DNA of 64,000 nucleotides from Longitalea arenae. Its GTDB lineage: Bacteria; Bacteroidota; Bacteroidia; Chitinophagales; Chitinophagaceae. How positions within the stretch are numbered: position 1 is the first letter of the stretch; every line of letters starts with the position of its first letter. Below the pieces are notes generated by a model. That model was not told the DNA's origin, made no database searches, and worked only from the letters and a program-made list of their open reading frames with translations. The stretch is taken from assembly GCF_016924755.1 (NCBI RefSeq), contig NZ_JAFFJX010000002.1, positions 310,001 to 374,000 of the forward strand, given 5' to 3'. A program made the translations under genes and the position numbers. Shown here piece after piece: positions 34,597-43,816 of this stretch.

Positions 34597-35418
34597 ATGA
34601 ACACCATTCTTGTGCCGGTTGACTTTTCTCCTGCCTCCCGCAACGCTGTGGCCTATGCAGCAGAGCTGGCCAAAGTACTCCAAACCAGGCTGCTCCTTTT
34701 CCATGCCTACATGCTGCCTACACCGATCAGTGAAGTGCCTTACGCGATGGTAACCGTAGATAACCTGCAAAAAGAGAATGAGGATATGTTAAAAAAGGAA
34801 GCCGACTGGCTGTTCAACCAGTATGGACTTGAGGTAGAAAGACTCGTTCGCATCGGTATTGCTTCAGACGAAATAAAGACCATTACCAAAGAACGGCCCA
34901 TCGGCCTTATCGTAATGGGCATGAAAGGCGCCGGCGGCCTCGACAAGATCATTGGCAGCACCACTACCAATGTGTCGCGCAAAGTTAAAACCCCGGTACT
35001 GGTAATTCCACACAATGCCACCTATACCCTCATTAAACACATCACCTACGCCAGCGATTTTTCTTACAAAACCAGTCCCGAACTGTTCAGACCCTTGCTC
35101 GAACTGGCCCGGGCCTTCGGGTCCAAAACCCATGTTCTTTTCATAAAACAAACCCATAGCGGCCATTCCGAAATGGAACTGACAGGCAAAAGAACCAATG
35201 AGATCATTTTTCAGGGGCTCGACCATGAATACGTCACAATTGAAGAACCTTCTGTAAATCAAGGTATTAGCAAATATTTGCAGCAGCAATCCAGCGAGCT
35301 GCTGGTAATGGTGGCCCATAAACATACTTTTCTTGAAAGGGTATTTTCGAAAAACCACACCACGGTCATGGCCTACCAGACCCATATTCCCCTGTTAATT
35401 TTACAGGATAAAGATTAA
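34597..35418 (+). CDS. Universal stress protein, tandem UspA domains
   Basis: 273 residues from the ATG at 34597 (the frame is open upstream but the family starts MNTILVPVDFSPAS). The first UspA domain (1-140) has the start VPVDFS and the loop IVMGMKGAGG, with GSTTTNVSRKVKTPVLVIP at its end. The second (145-273) is more diverged and ends THIPLLIL. Such double-domain proteins bind ATP or act in stress response and are numerous in Bacteroidota. It lies between tRNA-Leu and tig with no evident operon partner. Confidence 0.9.
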   Translation: MNTILVPVDFSPASRNAVAYAAELAKVLQTRLLLFHAYMLPTPISEVPYAMVTVDNLQKENEDMLKKEADWLFNQYGLEVERLVRIGIASDEIKTITKERPIGLIVMGMKGAGGLDKIIGSTTTNVSRKVKTPVLVIPHNATYTLIKHITYASDFSYKTSPELFRPLLELARAFGSKTHVLFIKQTHSGHSEMELTGKRTNEIIFQGLDHEYVTIEEPSVNQGISKYLQQQSSELLVMVAHKHTFLERVFSKNHTTVMAYQTHIPLLILQDKD

Positions 35419-35440
35419 CGGAATATACTCTGTTACTGGT

Positions 35441-35472
35441 TTTGACCGATTTAACTGTTTGCCTTACCTTTG
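35441..35472 (+). promoter_or_regulatory. Promoter of tig
   Basis: TTTG at 35441-35444, 20-nt spacer, TACCTTTG at 35465-35472. This is a textbook Bacteroidota promoter, 24 nt before the ATG. Confidence 0.75.
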
Positions 35473-35496
35473 CAACCCAATTTAAAAAAAAGCGCT

Positions 35497-36876
35497 ATGG
35501 CAACAGTAACCAGAGAGAATATCGGACTGCTGAATGACAAGATTACCATAAAAGTAGCCGGTGCAGATTATCTGCCGTCATTTGAAAAAGCACTCAAGAA
35601 TTATAGCAAACAAGCCAATATACCTGGTTTCCGCAAAGGCATGGTACCTACCGGCATGATCAAAAAAATGCACGGTCAGTCAGTATTTGCCGATGAGGTG
35701 ATCAGAACCGTGGAAAAGGAACTGAGCAACTATATGGTGAATGAAAAGCTGGAGATCTTTGCCCAGCCTTTACCGCTTGCACAGAACGAAGGCCCTAAAT
35801 TAGACATGAATAACCCCACTGAGTATGTGTTCGATTTTGAAGTAGGGTTGAAACCTTCGTTTACAGTTGCCGACCTGTCGAAAGAAACGATGACCCGCTA
35901 TAAAGTAACGGTAACCGAAGAAATGATCACTGAAGAAATGAACCGTTTACAGCTGCGTCATGGAAAAATGAGTGACCGCGAGGCCGTTTCTGAAGACGAA
36001 AATGTACTGAATGTGACATTTACAGAGACCGATGCCAACGGTAACGAAATTGAAGGCGGTATTAAAAAAGACAACTCTTTCCTGGTTAAATACTTTGCCC
36101 CAGATTTTCGGGGTAACCTTACCGGCAAGAAAAAAGACGACGTATTGAACATTCAGTTAAATAAAGCGTTCGACGAAAAAGAAAGAGAGTGGATCCTGGG
36201 TGACCTGGGCCTCGACAAACACGACGAAGCTGCTGCCGCCAAATTCTTTAACATGACCATTACCAAAGTGGGCCTGGTAGAGAAAGCTGAACTGAATGAA
36301 GAATTCTTCAAAGCTGTATATCCTAAAAAAGACATCAAATCAGAAGCTGATCTCCGCAACGAAATAAAAGAAGAGATCCAGGGCTACTGGGATAAACAAA
36401 CGAAAAATCATTTACAGCACGAGATCTATCACGTGCTGTTAGACCATACGAAGATCGAATTCCCCGAGTCATTCCTGAAACGCTGGATGCAAACCGGCGG
36501 CGAACAACCGAAGAGCCAACAGGAAGTAGAACAGGAATTCCCCACCTTTGCCAATCAGCTGAAATGGACCCTGATCATCGATAAACTGGTGCAGGAAAAC
36601 AATATCGAAGTAAAAAATGAAGATATTGAAGCTTTTGCCAAGCAACAGTTATTCGGCTATATGGGTATGAGCATGCAGGAAGATGAGCAACCCTGGATCG
36701 CCGAATACATCACCCGCATGATGAAAGACCGTAAGTTTGTGGAAGATGCCTACCATCGCATTCAAACCGAGAAAGTGTTTGAGCTGGCAGAAACAAAAGT
36801 AAATGCTGTTGAAAAACCGGTAACTGTAGAAGAATTCACGAAAGAAGCTGAAAAACACCAGCACCACCATCATTAG
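35497..36876 (+). CDS. tig: Trigger factor
   Basis: 459 residues from the ATG at 35497. The ribosome-binding domain contains IPGFRKGMVPTGMIKKMHG. A degenerate prolyl isomerase-like domain (about 155-250) and the helical chaperone domain follow. It binds nascent chains at the ribosome exit. The C-terminus is histidine-rich (EKHQHHHH), unlike most trigger factors. An upstream in-frame TTG at 35470 is the end of the -7 box, not a start. Confidence 0.94.
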   Translation: MATVTRENIGLLNDKITIKVAGADYLPSFEKALKNYSKQANIPGFRKGMVPTGMIKKMHGQSVFADEVIRTVEKELSNYMVNEKLEIFAQPLPLAQNEGPKLDMNNPTEYVFDFEVGLKPSFTVADLSKETMTRYKVTVTEEMITEEMNRLQLRHGKMSDREAVSEDENVLNVTFTETDANGNEIEGGIKKDNSFLVKYFAPDFRGNLTGKKKDDVLNIQLNKAFDEKEREWILGDLGLDKHDEAAAAKFFNMTITKVGLVEKAELNEEFFKAVYPKKDIKSEADLRNEIKEEIQGYWDKQTKNHLQHEIYHVLLDHTKIEFPESFLKRWMQTGGEQPKSQQEVEQEFPTFANQLKWTLIIDKLVQENNIEVKNEDIEAFAKQQLFGYMGMSMQEDEQPWIAEYITRMMKDRKFVEDAYHRIQTEKVFELAETKVNAVEKPVTVEEFTKEAEKHQHHHH

Positions 36877-36912
36877 CAGATCGCACACAGCCCATAGCTG
36901 TTTCAACATAAA

Positions 36913-36950
36913 GGACCCGGAATCTGAGGTATCAGGTTCCGGGTTTTATT
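36913..36950 (+). terminator. Terminator of tig
   Basis: Stem acccggaatctga / tcaggttccgggt (one G-T pair), loop ggta, then tttattt. The remaining gap to 37187 shows no gene or other feature. Confidence 0.85.
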
Positions 36951-37187
36951 TTATCCCTATTCCCCGCAAACAGCCCGCTCGATCAATCAACCTTGCTACA
37001 TAGAACCACATAGCCCGAAAAATGGAAACCCATTAGTTGCTGAGCAAGTGATAACAAACTGATTAAAAGCACCTTATACAATTCAGTTCACAATAATAAA
37101 CCCTTCTTATTTCCGTTTATATAGCTGATCATTCCGGCTCACATCATTGTATAACCTGAGAACCCTGTCCTGCTAAAAAATCCGTTG

Positions 37188-40100
37188 ATGAAATACCCTT
37201 TACTCGTAGCCTTTTCACTTTTCATTACCGTTACAGGCTCTGCCCAGGAGATCATTCGTCCCATTCAATTGAAAAGCGGCACCATCTCCAGGTCTAAGAA
37301 CCTGCGTAATGAATCGCATCTAACCGATTCCCTGTTCAAATACCGTTTCCGGAACAAATGCTATGTAATGCTTCAGTTCACCAAATTGCCTGATGCTGCA
37401 GAGCGCCAGTCCCTGGCCCGGGAAGGGATCTTACTTTACGATTATATTCCCGACAATACATTCCTGGCCGAAGTAACCGACCGGCTTAACCCCGCTTTGC
37501 TTAAGAAGAATACGATCGGCGGCGTATATACATTGAATGCAAAAGCCAAAATAGCCTCCTCGCTGAAAAAAGATCTAAGCGCCTCGCTGATGGATCCTGA
37601 TAAACTGATAGCGGTAAGTTTTTATGGCCATATGGATAAAGCCACGGCCATCGCCGAATTGAAGCAGGCCGGCGCCCAGATCGTTGAAACCAAGATCCAG
37701 CCGGCCCACGTGGTTTTTGTAAAAGCGGCAGCCGCTACGGTAGATAAAATTGCAGCACTCCCATTCGTAGCTTACGTGAGCAGCCAGCAGATGAAACCGG
37801 TACCACTCAACAATAATAACCGCGCTGCGCACAGTATTGAAATATTAAGCGCTGCATCGGGCCGTAACCTGCATGGCAGCGGCGTTGTGCTGGGAATCGG
37901 GGACGATGGCGATGCCAGCACCCATATTGATTTCGCAGGCCGGCTGATCAACCGGAACCCGGGCGCAGCCACCCTGCACGCTACCCTTACAATGGGCTGT
38001 ATGAGCGGCGCAGGCATTGTGAATCCCAGGTTCAGGGGTGTGGCGCCCAAAGCCACTATGATCGGTCAGAACTTCAGCGATATCCTGGTGAACGCGCCTT
38101 ATTATGTGACCGATTATGGAATGGTTATTACCAACAACTCATACGCCTACGCGCCAACCGGCTGCCCGGGGCAGGGCGATTATGATGTGCTGAGCCGGTA
38201 TATAGATAACATGGCCAATAACAACCTCACGCTTTTACACGTCTTTGCAGCCGGTAACGATGGCGGTTATACCTGCTCGCCCTTTCCACAGGCATTTGGA
38301 AATATTAAATCCGGTTTCCAAACCGGAAAGAACGTGTTGACGGTAGGTGGCATCAGTAATATAAACTTCAGCAATATTTTCAGCCGCGGCCCGGTTGATG
38401 ATGGCCGTTTAAAACCTGAAATAGTCGCCGGTGGAGATGCCGTTGGAACTACTGCGCCCAATAACAGTTACACGGTTCAATGGGGAACCAGTTTAGCGGC
38501 GCCTGCTGTTGCCGGCTCCATGGGGCTTTTATATGAACGCTACCGCCAGTTGCATGGCGGCGCAAACCCAACGGCCGCCCTGATAAAAGCACTGACCTGC
38601 AATGGCGCCGATGACCTGGGTAACCCCGGTCCGGATTTTACCTATGGCTTTGGCAGTCTGAATACACTCAAGGCAGTAGAAGCACTTGAAAACCATACTT
38701 ACTTTAACGGTACTGCCAACCAGGGCGGTTTCCAAACATTTACAGTAACAGGCGTACCGGCCGGTACGGCGCAGCTAAAGATCCTGTTGTATTGGAATGA
38801 CCCTGCAGGAACGGCCTATGCAGCATCTTCCCTGGTCAATAACCTCGACCTCACCGTTACTGCACCAGACGCCACCATCCACCGCCCGTTAATTCTGGAT
38901 CCATCACCCACCAACGTTACCGCTGTAGCGGTGGAAGGTCTCGACAGCCGCAATAATATCGAGCAGGTGGTGATCAATAACCCGCCTGCCGGTGATTTTA
39001 CGGTCCGGGTCAATGGCACCCATGTACCCCAGGGCCCGCAGGATTATGTAGTAGCGTACCAGGTAACTGCCCCCACCATTACCGTCACCTACCCTGCTGG
39101 CGAAGAAACGCTGGTACCCGGCGAAACTGAATATATCAGGTGGAGCGCTTTCGACGGCAGCACAAACAGTTTTACCATTGAATATTCTACCAATAACGGC
39201 AGCAGCTGGACGACCATCAGCAACAGTGTAGCGGCCAGTGACCGCTTATATCAATGGACGGTTCCTGCCACAGCCTCCAATGCAGCGCTTATCCGGGTAA
39301 GCCGGAACAGCACCGGAACCAGCGACCTAAGCGATCATACCTTCACCATTCTCGGTCAACCAACGGTACAACTCGCCGATACCTGCGCAGGTTATGTGTA
39401 TATGAACTGGGATGCCATACCCTCCGCAACCAGTTATGATATCATGATGTTAACAGGCAGCGAAATGAGCGTTGTGGCCAATACCAGCAGCACGGGTTAT
39501 TTGCTGGGCGGTCTGAATAAAGACAGCACCTACTGGCTCGCGGTTCGCCCGCTGATCGGTACTGTCGCCGGCCGCCGTTCAGTTGGTCAAAGTATTACTC
39601 CATCGGGTGGCCCCTGTCCATCGCCCGACTTTGATAACGACATTACCACCGATCTGCTCGTAGCACCGGTTAGCGGCCGCGAACATACTTTGTCTCAACT
39701 AGGTGCTGTATCACCCCAGATCCGCATTAAAAATCTTGGTGCTATAACCGCTACCGGCACATTCAATATCACCTACCAGGTAAATGGCGGCACACCGGTG
39801 ACCGAAGCCACTGCACAAAGTATTGCAGCCAACAGTACGTACACGTTTACCTTTGCATCTGCATACAATTTTGCAGCAACCGGCACCTATACCATAAAAG
39901 CCTGGGTTGATTTTGCAGGCGATCTTAAAAAGGCAAACGATACCCTGGTAACCGTCGTAAAGCATTTGCAGAACAGCCCCATTACTTTAAGCCCTTCATT
40001 TACGGAAGGATTTGAAAGCGCCACAGCCCAAAGTTATTCTACCGGAACCCGTGGTTTTGATGGCCTCGACCGCTGCGACTTCTTCGCAGGAAGCAGCAAT

Positions 40101-42488
40101 GGCCGCGCCCGCACCTTTGTGAATACCGGCATAGCAAGAACGGGCAACCGGGCAGTAACACTCGATCAAAAAGCCAATCTCAATGTGCTGCAGGCAGACA
40201 GCCTGATCACGACCTTTAACTTAAGTAATTATAACGCTACGGACCAGTTATGGCTGTCTTTCTATTACCAGAACCAGGGAATTGATTTCACGGCGCCCAA
40301 CAACCGCGTATGGATCAGGGGTAGTGAAACCGGCGCCTGGATCCCCGTATTTGTGTTGCCTGCGAGCACTGCTGATTTCGGGGTTTACCGCGCCGCTACC
40401 CCCGTTAACATAACGGAGACCCTGGCCAATGCCGTACCTGCCCAGGCGGTTAGCAGCAGTTTCCAGGTGAAGTTCGGCGAGCATGGCTACCGGTCTACCA
40501 ATTCGGTTGTTGTAAATGGCAACGTCGATGACGGTTATACTTTCGATGACATCACTATTACGCTTGCTACAGATGATATGACCATGGTTCAGCTGCAGGC
40601 CCCGGCCACCAACAATGTGTGCGCCTTCAGCAGTACGCAACCTGTAACCGTTCAGGTAAAGAATTACAGCACCGGAACACTTACCAATGTACCCGTATCT
40701 TACAAGGTTGATAATAACCCCGTGGTCACAGAATTCATCCCATCGATTGCAGGCGGTCAAACACTGAGCTATACGTTTACACAAACGGCCGATCTTTCAG
40801 CCTTTAAAGAATACACATTAATTACCTACGTTGACCTGGCTACCGATAACTACCGGGTAAATGATACCCTCACCGCTACCTTCCGCACCAAACCGCTTAT
40901 TACAAGCTTTCCCTACTATGAAGGTTTTGAGAACGACAATGGCGGCTGGTATACAGGCGGCATCAACAGCAGCTGGCAATGGGGTCAACCCGCCGCTGCG
41001 CTCATCAACAGGGCAGCCAACGGCACCAATGCATGGGTGACCAACTTAACAGGCAATCATAACGACAACGAATTGTCTTACCTGTATTCACCTTGTTTTG
41101 ACCTGAGTGGTTTAGCACAACCTGTGTTGTCATTCAGCCATAAGTATCGAACAGAAGACAATTGCACCTGCGATCTGCATTGGGTTGAATACAGCAACGA
41201 TGGCGTAAGCTGGAGCAAACTGGGCAGCACCAGCGGCGGTACCAACTGGTATGATAATGTTCCATTCCAGGTTTGGCGATTTTCCAATACCCGCTGGCAT
41301 GTAGCCAGCCATAATCTGCCAACACCTCCCGGCAGCACAGTACGGTTCAGGATCGTTTTCTACAGCGATCCGGGCGTAACATACGAAGGGGTGGGCATAG
41401 ATGATATCCATATCTTCGACAAAGCAGCCATTTACAGCGGCCCCAATATCACAAGCGGACTAACGCAGGCGGTTAGTGGTAATAACTGGATCCATTTCAA
41501 TTCGGGCGGTAACCGCATCGCTTCTATAAACCCCCATGGCCAGGACCTGGGCAATACCGAGGTAAAGGTGTATATCAATACCGCGGCTGTACGCAACGAC
41601 GGATCACAATATTACCTCGACAGGAACATTGTTATTCAACCTACCAATGCCCCCGGCAGTCCGGTAAGCGTACGTTTTTATTTTTTGAACACCGAGGCCA
41701 ACAAACTGATCAATGCTACGGGCTGTGGAACCTGCAGCACGATTTCCGATGCCTATGCTGCCGGTGTTACCCAATACAGTGGCCTGCCGGCAGAAGAGAA
41801 CGGCACCCTGGCCGATAACGCCAGCGCCTTGCCCAGCTTTATTACGCCATCCAATGTAGCCGTCATTCCTTACGACAATGGGTATTATGCCGAATACCAG
41901 GTGAACGGCTTCTCGGAGTTCTGGATCAACAGTGGTGGACCGGGACAAAATCAACCGCTGCCCATGATCTTGGGACAATTCACCGTTACAAAAAATAACA
42001 AAGCCGCTTTATTACAATGGACCACCCTGCAGGAAAACAATACCAGCCAGTTCATTATTGAAAGAAGCACTGATGGCGTCCATTATGCATCGATCGGTAC
42101 GGTGGCTGCTGCGGGTAATGCCACCACTGCCATCAAATACCAGTTCATTGATGCAGGAATGGCCAATGGTATCAATTTCTATCGCATTAAAACTGTGGAC
42201 AAAGATGGGAAGGCGGCATTATCGCCGGTGCGTTCGCTGAATAATGCAGATAATGATCTCACCATCAGCCTGCAGCCTAATCCGGTTACAAACGGCGTGG
42301 TTTATATCACGAGTTCGGTAAACAGTACCCGTATTGAATTACGGGATGCAGTGGGCCGCCTGATCAAAACAATGCCAGTGACCGGCACCCAGCATACATT
42401 GCCGGTTCATCAGCTTAACAAAGGCCTGTACTTCCTTACCATAATTACCGATAGCGGTTCAAAGATCGAAAAACTCTTTGTTGAATAA
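37188..42488 (+). CDS. Large secreted subtilase (S8) with type IX sorting domain
   Basis: 1766 residues. A signal peptide ends near TGSAQ (residue 20). A propeptide-like region precedes an S8 protease domain with candidate triad D239 (GIGDDGDAS), H264 (LHATLTMGC) and S435 (GTSLAAPAVAG), plus oxyanion N357 (AAGNDGG). The context of D and H is divergent from the usual DTG and HGTH. After it come beta-rich modules: a P-domain-like sandwich, a fibronectin-like segment near 700-790, CARDB-like repeats, two jelly-roll/MAM-like modules (FENDNGGWYTGG), and a final type A sorting domain (LQPNPV onward, last 75 residues). It should be exported by the type IX system and act as an extracellular protease or adhesin. 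Confidence 0.92.
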   Translation: MKYPLLVAFSLFITVTGSAQEIIRPIQLKSGTISRSKNLRNESHLTDSLFKYRFRNKCYVMLQFTKLPDAAERQSLAREGILLYDYIPDNTFLAEVTDRLNPALLKKNTIGGVYTLNAKAKIASSLKKDLSASLMDPDKLIAVSFYGHMDKATAIAELKQAGAQIVETKIQPAHVVFVKAAAATVDKIAALPFVAYVSSQQMKPVPLNNNNRAAHSIEILSAASGRNLHGSGVVLGIGDDGDASTHIDFAGRLINRNPGAATLHATLTMGCMSGAGIVNPRFRGVAPKATMIGQNFSDILVNAPYYVTDYGMVITNNSYAYAPTGCPGQGDYDVLSRYIDNMANNNLTLLHVFAAGNDGGYTCSPFPQAFGNIKSGFQTGKNVLTVGGISNINFSNIFSRGPVDDGRLKPEIVAGGDAVGTTAPNNSYTVQWGTSLAAPAVAGSMGLLYERYRQLHGGANPTAALIKALTCNGADDLGNPGPDFTYGFGSLNTLKAVEALENHTYFNGTANQGGFQTFTVTGVPAGTAQLKILLYWNDPAGTAYAASSLVNNLDLTVTAPDATIHRPLILDPSPTNVTAVAVEGLDSRNNIEQVVINNPPAGDFTVRVNGTHVPQGPQDYVVAYQVTAPTITVTYPAGEETLVPGETEYIRWSAFDGSTNSFTIEYSTNNGSSWTTISNSVAASDRLYQWTVPATASNAALIRVSRNSTGTSDLSDHTFTILGQPTVQLADTCAGYVYMNWDAIPSATSYDIMMLTGSEMSVVANTSSTGYLLGGLNKDSTYWLAVRPLIGTVAGRRSVGQSITPSGGPCPSPDFDNDITTDLLVAPVSGREHTLSQLGAVSPQIRIKNLGAITATGTFNITYQVNGGTPVTEATAQSIAANSTYTFTFASAYNFAATGTYTIKAWVDFAGDLKKANDTLVTVVKHLQNSPITLSPSFTEGFESATAQSYSTGTRGFDGLDRCDFFAGSSNGRARTFVNTGIARTGNRAVTLDQKANLNVLQADSLITTFNLSNYNATDQLWLSFYYQNQGIDFTAPNNRVWIRGSETGAWIPVFVLPASTADFGVYRAATPVNITETLANAVPAQAVSSSFQVKFGEHGYRSTNSVVVNGNVDDGYTFDDITITLATDDMTMVQLQAPATNNVCAFSSTQPVTVQVKNYSTGTLTNVPVSYKVDNNPVVTEFIPSIAGGQTLSYTFTQTADLSAFKEYTLITYVDLATDNYRVNDTLTATFRTKPLITSFPYYEGFENDNGGWYTGGINSSWQWGQPAAALINRAANGTNAWVTNLTGNHNDNELSYLYSPCFDLSGLAQPVLSFSHKYRTEDNCTCDLHWVEYSNDGVSWSKLGSTSGGTNWYDNVPFQVWRFSNTRWHVASHNLPTPPGSTVRFRIVFYSDPGVTYEGVGIDDIHIFDKAAIYSGPNITSGLTQAVSGNNWIHFNSGGNRIASINPHGQDLGNTEVKVYINTAAVRNDGSQYYLDRNIVIQPTNAPGSPVSVRFYFLNTEANKLINATGCGTCSTISDAYAAGVTQYSGLPAEENGTLADNASALPSFITPSNVAVIPYDNGYYAEYQVNGFSEFWINSGGPGQNQPLPMILGQFTVTKNNKAALLQWTTLQENNTSQFIIERSTDGVHYASIGTVAAAGNATTAIKYQFIDAGMANGINFYRIKTVDKDGKAALSPVRSLNNADNDLTISLQPNPVTNGVVYITSSVNSTRIELRDAVGRLIKTMPVTGTQHTLPVHQLNKGLYFLTIITDSGSKIEKLFVE

Positions 42489-42510
42489 CAAAGGACCTGT
42501 GTTGAGGTGC

Positions 42511-42547
42511 AAAGCGGATACGAGCAGGATCGTATCCGCTTTTTTTT
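42511..42547 (+). terminator. Terminator of the subtilase gene
   Basis: 12-bp stem aagcggatacga / tcgtatccgctt with a 6-nt loop and eight T. Confidence 0.93.
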
Positions 42548-42577
42548 ATTTACTTCCTGCGTTTTGCTTTCAGGTTT

Positions 42578-42697
42578 TGCGCTAAGCGCCTGTCCGTCTT
42601 TGGCGGATTCCGCGTTAAGCGGTTTTTACGTTCCGCGTTTGTGGCTCCCGTTTTCTTTGCGTTAAGCGCCTGCCGCGCCCTTTGGCGGATTCCGCGT
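42578..42697. repeat. Duplicated GC-rich unit upstream of the EamA gene
   Basis: A unit of the form gcg(c/t)taagcgcctg...tttggcggattccgcg occurs at about 42579-42616 and again at about 42659-42698, some 81 bp apart. The second copy supplies the TTTG used as -33 by the EamA promoter. Confidence 0.8.
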
Positions 42698-42710
42698 TTT
42701 CGTACTTTTG
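42681..42710 (+). promoter_or_regulatory. Promoter of the EamA transporter gene
   Basis: TTTG at 42681-42684, 18-nt spacer, TACTTTTG at 42703-42710. Confidence 0.65.
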
Positions 42711-42730
42711 CCTTCCAAAAAATCCAAGTT

Positions 42731-43639
42731 TTGAAGCAGCAAGGAGATCCCGGGATCTGGAAAAGATCGGCAGGCTGGTTATGGTTTTTAACAGGAATAG
42801 GTTTTGCCATTCTATGGCCTTCCGCTGCTGTAGCCACTAAATACGGTTTACAACACGCACAACCTTTCGTGATCTGCATTGTTCGTTTTTTTATAGCCGG
42901 ATTATTAATGCTTTTTCTTGCGCATGGCCTTTTACGCAAGCGCCTTCCGCAAAAGAACGAATGGAAACAACTGGCCATCTATGGCCTTTTGAACATTTCG
43001 CTCTATCTCGGCCTCTATGTACTGGCCATGAGAAATGTATCGGCAGGTTTGGGTTCACTGGCCATTGCCACCAACCCGGTGCTCATCAATTTGATGGCCA
43101 CCCTCTTCTTCGGCCACCGCTTACGGATGGTTACACTGGCAAGCCTCGTATTATGCATGAGCGGCGTATTACTCGCAGCCTGGCCCCTGTTTACAGATAG
43201 TTATGCAACACCCGGAGGTATTGGGCTTTTAATGTTTTGCATGATCATTTATTCTGCCGGTGTCATTTACTTCTCAAAACAAAACTGGGGCGATCTGCAT
43301 ATCCTCACCATTAATGGCTGGCAAACATTACTGGGCGGCGTATTCCTGATCCCGGCAGTTATATTCACCTACGACCAAGCAAAAAATGCCTGGGGTTTCA
43401 ACATGCTCGCGCCCATATTATGGCTCGCCATTCCGGTATCCATTGTGGGCGTTCAGCTTTGGCTTTACCTGCTAAAAGACAATGCAGTGAAAGCTTCCTT
43501 CTGGTTATTCCTTTGCCCGGTATTTGGCTTTATGATCGCCGGCTTTATGATGGCCGAACCGATCAGTTTATTTACCATTAGCGGCATGCTATTGACTTTA
43601 GCAGGTTTGTACCTGGTGCAGAAATACAAGTCGGAATAA
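42731..43639 (+). CDS. EamA/DMT family transporter
   Basis: About 302 residues, ten predicted membrane helices in two EamA repeats (first ILWPSAAVATKYGL to about 145, second from SAGVIYFSKQNW). This is the drug/metabolite transporter superfamily; the substrate cannot be inferred. A longer frame begins with GTG at 42641, but that part contains the promoter and the GC-rich repeat, so TTG at 42731 (MKQQGDPGIWKRSAG) is preferred. There is no ATG near the N-terminus, which leaves the start uncertain. Confidence 0.88.
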   Translation: MKQQGDPGIWKRSAGWLWFLTGIGFAILWPSAAVATKYGLQHAQPFVICIVRFFIAGLLMLFLAHGLLRKRLPQKNEWKQLAIYGLLNISLYLGLYVLAMRNVSAGLGSLAIATNPVLINLMATLFFGHRLRMVTLASLVLCMSGVLLAAWPLFTDSYATPGGIGLLMFCMIIYSAGVIYFSKQNWGDLHILTINGWQTLLGGVFLIPAVIFTYDQAKNAWGFNMLAPILWLAIPVSIVGVQLWLYLLKDNAVKASFWLFLCPVFGFMIAGFMMAEPISLFTISGMLLTLAGLYLVQKYKSE

Positions 43640-43792
43640 CCGCCGGCTTTCGCTGCTAAACGATGAGCAAAGCTATCTGCCTGAAGATCACCGGACTTGA
43701 ATTTTCCCTTGGGAAATGGGAGCTATTGTTTTCCGCATTGCGTAAATTCTCTTTCCAATCCCGTAAGCCGCGAATGCCTGTTTCGGAGAAAT

Positions 43793-43814
43793 TTGCGCAA
43801 ATTTATTTGCGCAA
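43793..43814. promoter_or_regulatory. Perfect inverted repeat before the TonB receptor gene (candidate operator)
   Basis: ttgcgcaaat, 2-nt spacer, atttgcgcaa: ten perfect pairs, ending 2 nt before the ATG at 43817. Each arm also contains the palindrome ttgcgcaa. The position would block transcription or translation start when bound or folded. It does not resemble the classical Fur box. Confidence 0.65.
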
Positions 43815-43816
43815 CA

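Noticed and set aside
43697-43816. Forty-codon N-terminal extension of the TonB receptor
   Set aside because: The signal peptide begins at 43817, and the extension covers the inverted repeat and has no protein-like character.
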